Shown piece after piece: positions 1 through 10,000 of a stretch of DNA of 30,305 bases. The DNA is from Neocallimastix lanati (nom. inval.). Its lineage: Eukaryota > Neocallimastigomycota > Neocallimastigomycetes > Neocallimastigales > Neocallimastigaceae. Every line of letters starts with the position of its first letter. The first letter of the stretch is position 1. The notes below the pieces were generated by a model. The model was not told where the DNA came from. It did not search any database and saw nothing but the letters and a program-made list of their open reading frames with translations. Both the position numbers and the translations under genes were made by a program. The stretch lies in assembly GCA_016946835.1 (NCBI GenBank), contig JACVTC010000418.1, positions 1-30,305 on the forward strand, read 5' to 3'.

Positions 1-1183
1 TTGACAATGTCCTACTTAAACAACAAGTTGGGTGTTCTAATTTGTCTTCCTCCTTTTGCAAAAGAGTACTTCCGATACCTTTATTCTTTTCTATTATTAT
101 TGCATTACACATAGGCGTCTTTAAAGAAGTATGGTTATTATATATTTCAGTTATTCTTTTAATTCCTTTTTTTGTTTTTTGATATAAGCAATCATCATCT
201 GGATCAATGTAGAGTCTGTACTTCTTTTGTATACCTCTTCCTAATATAATATTAAAGAATGGATTTGTATAATCTATTATATAAAATTTTTCATTCACAG
301 TTAAGTTATTATTTATAATTAATTTTAAATTTATATAAGAATTAGTATGGAGTATTGTACCATCGGCAATTGTAATAGTTTCAGAAAGGTCACAATTATT
401 AATGATTACATTTTCTAGTTCTTCAAGTGAATTTTTAGTTATGATGTTAACATTTGCACCTGTGTCGAAAAGTATTTTGACTGATTTGTTTCCTATTTTT
501 CCACATAATATGGGAATATTTAAATTTTGAATAGTATAAAGTATTTTCTCAACTCGTGGTTTACAACCTTGTTCTAGATCTTTTCTTATAGATGGACTAG
601 CTGATAATAATTGTGTTAGGCTTATTTTAGGATATAAATTATTGGCTTCTTCTAGAATATTGAATTTATTTTCAGGTTTTAACATTTGTATTTCGGTCAT
701 GTTTCGCTTACTTTTTGTTTTAACTTTTTCTGGTATAGTATTTGAATTATTATCTTGATAATTATTTTCATTAGGAGTATTGGGTTGGGGTTTGTCAAAA
801 TTAGTTGCACGAGCACTTTCACTATTATTATTAGATTCTTCATGCGTAATATTATTATTAGATAAATCCATGTCTTCTATATCATTTGTAATTTCTCTTC
901 TTCTTTTATCTCTAATGGCTTTCTTCTGTTGTTTAACAGCTTTTATATTTGGTTGATTTAGAATGGAAGGTTTTACTATAGATTTATTACTTGGTGATAT
1001 TTTATTTTTATCCAATGCATTCCTACTTAGCGATTTTCTCTTTTGGGCTGCATTAATCATATAATTATTGTTTCCTTCATATTCTATAGTATTTTCTTGA
1101 TCATAGTTGTTTGTTGCAATTTTATTTATCTCGGGAGATTGCGTACTCCCGATAACTAATTTAAATGGTTTAATTCTGGACAT
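1..1183 (-). CDS. R1 pol fragment: protease joined to partial RNase H, RT absent
   Basis: The frame is open from a stop at 1187-1189 to the window edge. Counting from the ATG at 1183, about 394 codons are present. Residues 1-200 are a basic, Asn-rich N-terminal region with the pre-protease motif also found in R2 and R4 (a run of form QLL..SP.IR..L.QG). The aspartic protease active site D-T-G is at residues 240-242, in the context ILFDTGANVNII, with the second protease motif ILGRG about 70 residues later. Only 129 residues after the DTG comes GIGSTLLQKEED, EHP and SRTLS, which matches RNase H of R2 and R4; the same distance in R2 is 503 residues. The whole RT domain and the first catalytic RNase H aspartate (TDAS) are missing, without a frameshift. 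Expression is expected by -1 frameshifting from gag at 1159-1165; the ATG at 1183 is an alternative start. Confidence 0.8.
   Translation of the reverse strand, partial: MSRIKPFKLVIGSTQSPEINKIATNNYDQENTIEYEGNNNYMINAAQKRKSLSRNALDKNKISPSNKSIVKPSILNQPNIKAVKQQKKAIRDKRRREITNDIEDMDLSNNNITHEESNNNSESARATNFDKPQPNTPNENNYQDNNSNTIPEKVKTKSKRNMTEIQMLKPENKFNILEEANNLYPKISLTQLLSASPSIRKDLEQGCKPRVEKILYTIQNLNIPILCGKIGNKSVKILFDTGANVNIITKNSLEELENVIINNCDLSETITIADGTILHTNSYINLKLIINNNLTVNEKFYIIDYTNPFFNIILGRGIQKKYRLYIDPDDDCLYQKTKKGIKRITEIYNNHTSLKTPMCNAIIIEKNKGIGSTLLQKEEDKLEHPTCCLSRTLS
1116..1165 (-). promoter_or_regulatory. R1 gag-pol -1 ribosomal frameshift signal (slip site plus pseudoknot)
   Basis: In gag phase the minus strand reads T TTA AAT directly before the TAG stop, the canonical X XXY YYZ heptamer (1159-1165). 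After 7 nt comes stem 1, CGGGAG with CTCCCG (1146-1151 with 1132-1137), enclosing the 8-nt loop TACGCAAT. The loop bases GCAAT can pair with ATTGC at 1116-1120 across an A-rich 11-nt loop, giving an H-type pseudoknot. The -1 frame is the open pol frame. The G/C content of stem 1 stands out in this AT-rich DNA. Confidence 0.88.
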
Positions 1184-2084
1184 TCTTCAACAATGTGACC
1201 AATACGCTGACAATTTATGCATAGGTTGATTTTTAAATCGGATAATTTTTTTGTTATATCATCTAGTTCTTTATCAGTGAATTGAGAACCTTTTAAAGTT
1301 GCTCTTCTCTGTTCGACTCCTTTGTTGAATTCTACAGGGTTGTAAAAATTTCTATTTGTAGTAAAATTGTTGTTATAGTTATTATTTCTAAATTTATTAT
1401 TATAACTGGAATTTTCATTAGTCCTAGTATTAGAGATAAAAGGAATTTTATTGTAATAATTAGTGTTAAAAGATCTAAAATTAGTATTTTTATTATTGTT
1501 ATTATTAGTGTTATTTAGATTCTTCTTTACATTTGAGAATTGAGTTTTATATTTTGGTTTATTATCTTCAAGAAGTTTAAGCATTTTTTCCTTTTTTGAA
1601 GTTATTTCCATTGCATCACTTAATTTAGTAGGTTCTGATTCTAATAAATACTCATACATTTTAGACCAGTTTCTAAATGCATTTATGTAGTATGGAGTAC
1701 TAATATAATCCTTTCCATCTAATTGTAATTGATTTAAGAGTTGTAGGAATTTTGTATCGAAGTCTGAAACTTTTTCACCTTTCTTAATGGTTAATGTTGA
1801 TATTTCCAAAAATTTTACATTCTTTGGAGTACAAGGTTTAAATCTTTTCTTTAAGTTTTCTAAGATTATTTCATAAGAGTCAGCTTGTGCTTTATTTAAA
1901 GAATATATAACAATAGTTCTTGCTTTGTCTGTAGTTACGGCAATTAAATATTCATTCTTTTCTTCGTTTTCAATTTTATATTTTCGACACCAATTTTCAA
2001 AGGCGAATTTCCATTCTTCATATTGGACTTTTTCTTCACCTAATATTGGTAATCTACTAAAAGTAATAGCTTTGGTAGTTGTTT

Positions 2085-2088
<4 letters not shown>
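1156..2088 (-). CDS. gag: R1 Gag (capsid-nucleocapsid) protein
   Basis: 310 codons, ATG at 2088, TAG at 1156. The N-terminal two thirds resemble retrotransposon capsid: a region with WKFAFENW near residue 30, then LKKRFKP near residue 90 and a helix-rich stretch to about residue 170. Residues 180-260 are Asn-rich low complexity. A CCHC zinc knuckle, C-x2-C-x4-H-x4-C, occupies residues 290-303 (CINCQRIGHIVEEC) and should bind genomic RNA in the particle. The C-terminal codons contain the frameshift heptamer, so a fraction of ribosomes continues into pol. The ATG is directly preceded by 29 A residues in the transcript. No disabling change is seen in gag. It is recognised by knuckle, position and gene order; sequence similarity to R2 Gag is weak by eye. 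Confidence 0.85.

Positions 2089-2117
<29 letters not shown>
2089..2117 (-). other. 29-nt poly(A) tract immediately 5' of the R1 gag ATG
   Basis: On the plus strand positions 2089-2117 are all T, so the transcript would carry 29 consecutive A residues ending at the A of the start codon. Such tracts occur elsewhere in the window, but none of the other three gag start codons has one. It could affect initiation or simply reflect homopolymer expansion. Confidence 0.7.
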
Positions 2118-2118
<1 letters not shown>

Positions 2119-2490
2119 TTAATTATTATTATTAGTAGTAGTAGTAATATTTCTAAAATAATTAATTCTTATTATCTTTAGTTTATCTTGAATGATTTCC
2201 CGTCCTTATAGTACGGTTGTAGAATAATACGACGTTTGGTCCCACTGATTATAGGAGTTTTACACTACGTCTACACCTAACGTAGATCTCTACTTATAAT
2301 CAGCGCCTACTCCCCCGTATTGATTCTTATTCTACAGTCCGTTAGCTCTTACTGCAATAATACACTAGTATTAAGGGTAAGAGATTCCTACTATAAGTAT
2401 CAATCAGTCAAGAGAACAGAAGCAGTTCCTCCAACTAAAAAAATACTTTTCTTTAATTGTTTTCCTTAATTTAAATTTTATGGTTTTCTA

Positions 2491-2524
<34 letters not shown>

Positions 2525-2976
2525 TTATTTTATACAATAATATCCTAGAAAATATTAAAAAAAAATAAAAGGTTAAGTAGTATAATGGTATTTATAAATT
2601 TTTATTATTTGAATATTTAAAGAAAAATAAAAAGTTAAATTATAAATGTTTATTATTAATAATTCTCAAAAGAATATTAATTACGATTTTCCAATAATAT
2701 AAGTAATAAGTAGGTAGTATACTCGTAGCCAGCTTGCCCACTTGCTCAGGCGTCATGTACTACTCGTACCAGTGATTCTCCTACACGTTTATACGTTTGT
2801 AGAATAGTTCAGAGCTTCCCAGCGCGCCGACTGTGAAAGAATAAACTAATCACGGAAACCACTTATTATTTTACTTATATTATTGCTTCTAAAGCAACAA
2901 TATTCTTTTTTTGAAAAATAAATAATAATTTTATAATAGAACTTCTTAAAGTTCTTCTGTTTTATTTTATTTTATA

Positions 2977-3024
<48 letters not shown>

Positions 3025-3495
3025 AAAATTTTTTTATATTAAAATTTTTCTAATAAATTTTTTTTTTTTTTTTTTTTTTTTTATTATTAAAATTTTACTA
3101 ATAAATTTTATTATTATTATTATTTATTACTTATAATATATACTTTATTATTTAATTAAATTGAATAATATGAATACTATTTAATTATCTTTAAAAAATT
3201 TTTTTTTTTTTTATTTAATTATTAAAGATAAATTTAATTTAATTTGCAGTTTATTTAACGTATATTATTTGTTGATTAATTTATATTAATAACTTTAATT
3301 ATAATAATTTATTGCTATAATATTTTATTTGCATATTATTTAGATAAATTTATTTGAGTCTATTACTATGAATAATTTAGAGTTATTCTAAAACTAGACT
3401 AATTTATTGTATTAATTATTGTTTAATATTACCATTGAATAACTAGGCTTATTCTAATATTAAACTAAAAAAATTTTACTTACCACCGGGGCAAC
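2118..3495 (-). other. R1 5' untranslated leader with two GC-richer structured blocks
   Basis: No gene is seen. Two blocks are far less AT-rich than their surroundings. The block at about 2180-2440 has a nested hairpin: outer arms CTGATTATA (2245-2253) and TATAATCAG (2295-2303), inner arms CTACGT (2265-2270) and ACGTAG (2280-2285). The block at about 2700-2830 shares short motifs in the same order with the R2 leader (12555-12660), including the identical 10-mer AGTTCAGAGC at 2806-2815. Between them are T-runs and A/T simple sequence. By position this is the genomic RNA leader between primer site and gag, where packaging or translation signals would lie. Confidence 0.55.
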
Positions 3496-3512
3496 AAGAG
3501 GATTCTCCACCA
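3496..3512 (-). other. R1 candidate primer binding site
   Basis: The minus strand reads TGGTGGAGAATCCTCTT. It begins with TGG, the complement of a tRNA CCA end, and shares its first nine bases (TGGTGGAGA) with the primer sites of R2 and R4. It lies 2 nt from a possible LTR terminus TG at 3515, and its distance to the gag ATG (1.4 kb) equals that in R2. The matching tRNA is not identified. Confidence 0.5.
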
Positions 3513-3514
3513 TT

Positions 3515-4561
3515 GATTTATACCCAATATTCTTAATCTACAAAAATTAAATTTTGCAGAAGTGAATAAAAGGATAAATACTGAATAAAAATTGATTTAA
3601 GGGAATTTAAAAAAAAAATAAATATGTTTTATTATTAAACACAAAAATGTTTTATTAAAAAAATTTATTTTTATTTTAATATTAATCTTTATTTATTTAA
3701 TAATTAATTTTGTTTAAATTAATAAAATAATTGTTAAAAACTAATAAAATAATAAAATGAAATATTTATTATTTATACTAATTTATTTTAAATTTTAATA
3801 ATAAAATTGATTATTAATAACTAATAAAATATATAATAATTTATCAAAATAATTAATAATCATAAAAATTGATTATTAAAAACTAATAAAATATCTATAA
3901 TAATTTATTAAATAATTAATAATCATAAAAAATTGATTATTAAAACTAATAAAATATTTATAATAATTTATTAACTAATTAATAATAAAGAATAATTTAT
4001 AAGAAATATTTACATGTTTTTATATTTTTCTTTGATTTTAAACTATTTACATTAAAAATAATAAAATTAATAAAAGAGAAATAAAGAATAATTTATTATT
4101 AAATTAAACAATATTTACAATTAAAATGTTAATAAAGATGAGTTTTAAAATGTTATTTTAATTACAATTTGTTTATAAAAGTTGAGTTATAAAATAAATA
4201 AAATAATCATTATTTTAAATAAAAGTAACTTAAAAAAATTATTTAACTATTTAATTTTAATTTTGAGATGTTTATAAGTTTGTTTATTTGTTGTTTATAA
4301 TTTATTAAATTTGTTTATTATTTTGTTTATTTGGAGTTTTAGAAAAATATTATTTATTAATTTATTTTAGTTTTTAATTAAAATTATTAATGATTAATTA
4401 ATTTATTATTATTTTATTTTAATTATTTTTATTTAATTAATTTTTCTTAAATATGGATTTAATTTTTTTTAGAATGGATTAATTTTTGGGTTAAGCTAGA
4501 AAACTTTAACATGAATTTGTTTTTATTATTTATTTTAATTTAATAATTTTGTTATTTATCA
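3515..4561 (-). repeat. R1 probable 5' LTR
   Basis: On the plus strand this segment starts TGATTTATA next to the candidate primer site and ends ATTTATCA, matching the TG...CA rule and the TTATCA end of the R2 LTR. Its 1047 bp is similar to the R4 LTR. It is essentially pure A/T. No second copy is in the window, so both limits are inferred; an alternative right end is the LTR-like TTTATCA at 5588. Confidence 0.4.
3803..3990. repeat. About 62-bp tandem repeat, three copies
   Basis: Three successive units begin with AATTGATTATTAA and contain ACTAATAAAATAT, then TATAATAATTTAT and TTAATAAT. The units differ by a few substitutions and single-base indels. The array lies inside the probable R1 LTR and is non-coding. 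Confidence 0.6.
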
Positions 4562-4564
4562 GAA

Positions 4565-4642
4565 TGGTAGACTCGGGGTTGACACTTAGATATTTAAAAT
4601 CAAGCAGGGGGGGACGGGTATTACCCTGCTTTGATTTTAAAT
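4565..4642. other. GC-rich stem-loop with adjacent primer-site-like sequence
   Basis: The arms ATTTAAAATCAAGCAGGG (4592-4609) and CCCTGCTTTGATTTTAAAT (4624-4642) pair over 18 bp with one bulged A. They enclose a 14-nt G-rich loop (4610-4623). Just before, TGGTAGACTCGGGGTTGAC at 4565-4583 looks like a tRNA-primer binding site in plus orientation, three bases after the TTATCA end at 4561. No open reading frame follows. It could be the start of a decayed plus-strand element, a structured RNA or part of host flank. Confidence 0.5.
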
Positions 4643-5507
4643 AAAAAAAAAAATAATAATTTTTTTTTTTAAAAGTTATTTATTTATTTTTTATTAATAT
4701 AAAATTTTATTATTTAAAGTACACATATTTAATTTTTAAGAAATTGTTACAATATTTATATTTTTTTATAAATTTAAAGTATAATTAATTGTTTATAATT
4801 TAAGTAATTTTATAGAATTATTGAATTAATTTTATATCAATAATTCATTTTTGTTTTAATTTTTATAAATATAATAATATAATATTCAAATATAATTTAA
4901 TTAAAAATAATTATAAAATAAATATATAGAAAATAGTTTTTACTATTTTCTTTGATATTTTTAAGTTAAATAAATTGTTTTTAAAGATTAATATAATAAA
5001 TTTAATAATCTTTAATTATTTTAAATAATACTTGTAATTATTTTCAAAATAAAATAAAATTTTTATAATATTTAATTAATAAATTTGATAATATTTAAAT
5101 AGTAATTTTTATAATAAGTAAAAATTTTTAATAATAATTTTTAATAATAAATTTAATTAATAATCTTAATAATTTTATAATAATATTTAATAGTTATAAT
5201 ATATAAATTTTTATAATAATATTTAATAATTTTAATAATTTTATAATATTAATAATTTATAATAATTTTTAGAATAATATTTAATTAATAATTTTAATAA
5301 TTTTATAATAATTTTTATAATAATATTTAATTAATAGTTTTAATAATTTAGTATCTTAAAAGTATAATTTTAATATTTATAATTGTATTTTAATATATAC
5401 ATATATTTAATAATATAACAATAAAGTAATTAATTAAAATTTATTTACATTATTTACAAGTTAAAATTAATTTATATCAAAATAAATTAAATTTACAATG
5501 AGGTTTA

Positions 5508-5588
5508 GGTTATGAAGAATATAGGAAAGTACAATTTAGTAAAGAATTATTAATAATAAAATAAAGGTTATTAATTCATTCTTTATCA
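5508..5588 (-). repeat. Probable LTR relic (terminal part)
   Basis: GAAGAATATAGGAAAGT near 5511 is also present in both R4 LTRs about 110 bp before their end. After a comparable but degenerate stretch the sequence reaches CTTTATCA at 5588, like the TTATCA terminus of the R2 LTR. It is followed by AGAA, the same four bases as the R2 target duplication. The other end cannot be placed, so it may be a solo LTR or a fragment. Confidence 0.4.
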
Positions 5589-6141
5589 AGAATGATACGT
5601 TATTTTTATAAGTATCAATGTTTTTGTGGTTAGCAAGATTGTATTAAATAAAAATATATTCTAATATAAAAATATATAATTACAATACACGTTAATATTA
5701 AAACAAAATATAAAAAAAATTATAGTTTTGTCGTTTTATTTATTTATTTAAATTATTTATGTCGTAATACAAATTTTATAATAAAATGTTATTAAAGATC
5801 TTATTAATTATTTATTTCTAACTAACTTATTACTATTAGAATTTTTGATAAATAAATATATTCCCCAAATATATTTATTTTAACCAATTTTATCTCTATT
5901 TTTTTTTTTTAAATAAAAAAACCTCCCTTCTCTTTAAAGAATTATAATAATTTTTCTTTTATATTTCTAATTTCTAATTTACTATAAATTAAATCCTATT
6001 GGCTATTAACTAATTAAATAAATTTAATAATTTTTATATTACTATTTATTATTATAATATACATATATAATTTAACTAATTATTTATTATATTTAATTTT
6101 ATTTCTTGATAATATTCTCTTTTTATTTAAATACTGCATCA

Positions 6142-6145
6142 AGAA
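6142..6145. repeat. R2 left target site duplication (AGAA)
   Basis: AGAA precedes the TG of the left LTR and is repeated at 14243-14246 after the CA of the right LTR. The match extends to ATCAAGAA on both sides because the target itself ends like the LTR, so the true duplication is 4 bp or slightly more. Confidence 0.65.
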
Positions 6146-6444
6146 TGTTAAGGTTTTAGAGAATTAAATAAAAATAAAGTAAGGAAACACAAATTTTATT
6201 TATTTATTTATTATTTTTATTTATAAATTTATTTGATTTTATTTGATGATATTTAAAAATTAGTAGCAAAATTTACAACTATTTATACTTTTTTTCAAGG
6301 CATAAAAGTTGTTCTTGCCACTAAATTACATTTTATTTATTTTTTTTTTTTAAAAACTATTAAATTTAAATTGATTGTTATAATTAATTATATAAAATTT
6401 AATTATAACAATATAAATAAAATACATTTATAATATTAATAAAA

Positions 6445-6496
<52 letters not shown>

Positions 6497-6992
6497 TTAT
6501 TTATTTAAAAATATCTAAAATATTACTAATAAGAATTTATTTAATTGGCTATAATTTTTATTACAATCTGTTAAAATATTCAAATAAAAATAAAAATACT
6601 ATTCTAATATAAAGGTTTTTAATAAAATAAAATATTTTTCAATATAAAATAAAACATTTCGATATAAAATTTTATAATAAAAAGTTAAAATATAATATAT
6701 AAATTTTTAATTATCAATATATAAAAATATTATTAATATAAATTTTCATTATTAATATAAAAAAAATAAGATTTATTATTAATATTGCTAATATAAGTTT
6801 TAAATATATAAAAATATTACTATTAATATAAGATTTAATATAAAAATATAAAGTTTAATATAATTTTTGATTTAATTTTTGATCTTTGGATTTAAAAATT
6901 TATTAAAGTACAAAAATAATAATGTACACATAATGTATTAGAAATAAATCGTAGATTTAATTAAGAATGCATTATTTAGTACATTCTTATCA
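6146..6992 (-). repeat. R2 3' LTR
   Basis: Starts TGTTAAGG and ends CTTATCA on the plus strand, an imperfect terminal inverted repeat. It matches 13395-14242 base for base as far as compared, apart from the T-run at 6447-6494. An inverted pair AAGAATG and CATTCTT lies just inside the right end. Confidence 0.92.
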
Positions 6993-7003
6993 AGATGCCC
7001 CGA
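6993..7003 (-). other. R2 polypurine-tract candidate
   Basis: The minus strand reads CGGGGCATCT directly before the 3' LTR. R4 has GAGGGCATCT in the same place, so GGGCATCT is conserved at the LTR junction in both. It is short and not purely purine, so its role in plus-strand priming is inferred from position. Confidence 0.45.
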
Positions 7004-7010
7004 CGAAGAC

Positions 7011-10000
7011 TCAAGCTTCTCTGTAAGCGGAGTTAAACTTTACTAAATTTTTAAAGTGAACATTCCTATCGAGTTGCTTTCCAGTCTTCTGATCGATTAG
7101 GGTTGCCGTGTTGAATTGAATTTTTAAAATTTTAAATGGTCCATTGTAATATGGTTCTAGCTTAGTGCGGCTAAAGTTTCTAACAAGAACAAGATCACCA
7201 GCCTTTAATTCTTTTCCTTTTTTCATACTTATTTGTTCTTCTCGTCTTGTTGCCCAATACTTGTTAGCATTCTTCACATTTTCGCATGCTTCTCTAGTCC
7301 ATTGATAATGACGAACAAATTTTTCCATTAAAATTTCATCATACGATTTACCTGCATTTTCAATTGTTCTTATGGCTATATCATAAGGCTGTTGGTCTTC
7401 TCTTCCATATACTAATTCAAAACTAGAATGTCCGGTAGCTGTGTTTTTGGTAGTTCGAAGTGCCCATAAAGCAGAAGGTAAAACTTCATCCCAATCTTGA
7501 TTTTTCCTTCCTAATAAACGAAGTAATTTTCCAATTTCTTTATTTCGATTTTCAGTAAGGCCATTTGATTCAGGGTGGTAAGTAGCTACAAATTTAACAT
7601 ATACATCATAAAGATCAAGAAAGATTTTAGTCATATCAGAAGTGAATTGGACTCCATTATCAGTAGTAATAACTTGAGGGACACCATGTCTTGCAAAAAC
7701 GTTTATTAAAAATTTAATTATATCAGAGGAAGTTATGTTTTCAGTGGGTTCGGCTTCAACCCATTTGGTAAAGTAATCAACAGTTACTATAATATATTGA
7801 TTATTATTTCTTGTTTTTGGTAACGGTCCTATAATATCTAATCCTAAATGCACAAAGGGACCCTCCACTTTAGTTGGATGGTTTTCGGTTGGTTCTGGAT
7901 ATGGTTGAGGACGATTTAACTGGCATTTTTCACAATTACTAACAATTCTTTTGATATCTTTAATCATATGATTCCAATAAAAGTTTTTCTTAAGTCTTTG
8001 ATATGTTTTGTAATATCCTTCGTGGCCAATATTATGAGCTTCTAAAATTAATTTAAACCTTTCATTTTCGTCCGTTATTAATTTTCTATAATTTCCATTG
8101 TCGATAAAGTAATCTTCACCATCAATAACAGTAAACTTTTCATTAATAAATTCCTTTATAACTTTAGATAATAATTCTTCATTATTTCCATTAGTAATTT
8201 TTGTTAATAATATCTTTCTCTCTTCCTTACTTTTCATTCTTGAAAGAGCATCAGCTAACACATTCTTTTTGCCTGATTCATATTTTATATTAATTCCAAG
8301 CATACTAGCGGTTAGACACCATCTTGTTTGCCTTGCATTCAAAGGTTCTTTATTCTTAAATAAACCAACTAATGGTTTATGATCTGTGTAAATAGTTGTA
8401 GGTAGTGGATTTCCTTCAATATAAGATTTAAATTTAGTCATACAGTAAAACAAAGCGGTTCCTTCCAAATCGGTAATACCATAATTCTTTTCAGCTTTCT
8501 TTAAACTTCTACTTATAAAGTGTATTGGATGCTCCTTACCGGTTTCTTCTTCTTTTTGTAAAAGAACTCCACCAATTCCATTATACGAAGCATCAGTTCT
8601 AATGATAAAAGGTTTGTCAAATGACGGAAATTTTAGAATAGGCGCATTGATTAATTTTTCTTTTAGGAGTTCAAAGCTTTCTTGTTGTTCTTTATTCCAT
8701 TCATATTTAGTATTCTTTTTCAATAATTTACATAAAGGTGAGGTAATTTGAGCATATTTAGGGATAAAGTCACGATAATACCCTATTGCTCCTAGAAATG
8801 ATCTTAATTCATGAATTGATGAAGGGGCTTCCCACTTCTTAATAGCTGTTATTTTACTTTCCATGGGACTTAATCCTTTAGTAGTAAGTTTGTGACCTAA
8901 TACATCAACTTCAGTTTGAAGAAAATGGCACTTTTCAATATTAATTTTTAACTTGTTTTCTTTAAATACTTCTAATACTTGTTTAATATGAATTAAATGT
9001 TCTTCGATACTTTTTGAATAGATCAAAACATCATCAATAAATACATAAACAAATTCACCAATAAAAGGGAATAAAATTTTATTCATTTCTCTTTGGAAGG
9101 TTGAGGGAGCTCCAGTAAGTCCAAAAGGCATAACCTTAAATTGATAATTTCCAAACTTAGTAGTGAAAGTGGTTACTTCAACGCTTTCTTCATCCATTAA
9201 GATTTGGTGAAAACCAGAAAATAAATCAAGAGTTGTAAATATTTTAGCTCCTCCGAGACTATCAAAAATTTCATCTATATATGGAACTGAATAAGAATCT
9301 TTTTCTGTCATATCATTGACTTTTCGGTAGTCAATGCACAAGCGCCACTTTCCATTGTGTTTTAGAATAAGTACTACTGGAGATGACCATTCTGAACAGG
9401 ATGGTTCTATCAATCCTTTCTTAATAAGTTTTGTAAGTTCTTCTTTTAAGATATCTGATTTTAATTTAGTTAACCTATAACTTCTTAATTTTACTGGCTT
9501 TGAATTTGCTTTCAAACGGATCTTATGTGGTGAAAGTTTAGAAGGAGTTAGTTCTTCTGTTGAAGTGGCAACTATGTCAATCATTTCTTTGAGAATTTTA
9601 ATAATTTGTTCTTTATAATCTTTATTTAAGGTACTTAAAAATTCATCACTCTCAATAAATTCCATTGGAGTTAATTCCTTTATAATTTCCTTTTCATTAT
9701 TCGTTTCTTTAACTTTTCTAATAGTGCAAATTATACTTTCTTCATCATAATATTGATTATTTATTTTAGCTATTTCTTCGTATTCACTTTCTGACAAAAG
9801 TTTACATAAACTGTTTAAGGTCGGATGAATAAATAAACAATGATCGATTTGAGTTTTAAAGTTTATTAACATATCATAAAATGAGTCTTCTTTCTCAATA
9901 ATTCTAAAGTCCGCATTAAATTCATAATTATTAATTTTTACTGGTAATTGAACAATAATTCCTTCCGAGTATTCTTCATCTTGTGTTGCTAGTTGGATTC

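Larger units (their letters stand above)
1..4561 (-). mobile_element. R1: partial Ty3/gypsy-type LTR retrotransposon (3' part outside window)
   Basis: On the minus strand this region holds a probable 5' LTR, a primer-binding-site candidate, a leader of about 1.4 kb, gag with a CCHC knuckle, a -1 frameshift signal and the start of pol with an aspartic protease. The order and the pre-protease motif match R2 and R4, so R1 is a relative of those. The rest of pol and the 3' LTR lie beyond position 1. The right boundary is only a candidate, because no second LTR is available for comparison. The pol fragment runs from protease to RNase H without a reverse transcriptase, so this copy looks internally deleted. 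Confidence 0.75.
4643..6145. other. AT-rich non-coding flank
   Basis: No gene, tRNA or open frame is seen. The sequence is A/T simple sequence, including degenerate repeats built on TAATAATATTTAATTAATAA at about 5100-5345. The only recognisable pieces are the LTR relic near 5508-5588 and the last four bases, which are the left target duplication of R2. Confidence 0.6.

Noticed and set aside
4565-4585. A tRNA gene at the GGGGTTGACAC sequence
   Set aside because: No complete cloverleaf can be drawn; only a box-B-like fragment is present, so it is listed as primer-site-like sequence.
3515-5588. A single 2.07-kb R1 LTR ending at 5588
   Set aside because: Possible, but it would be twice the size of related LTRs and would include the GC-rich hairpin; the 1047-bp reading fits R4 and the TTATCA end at 4561.
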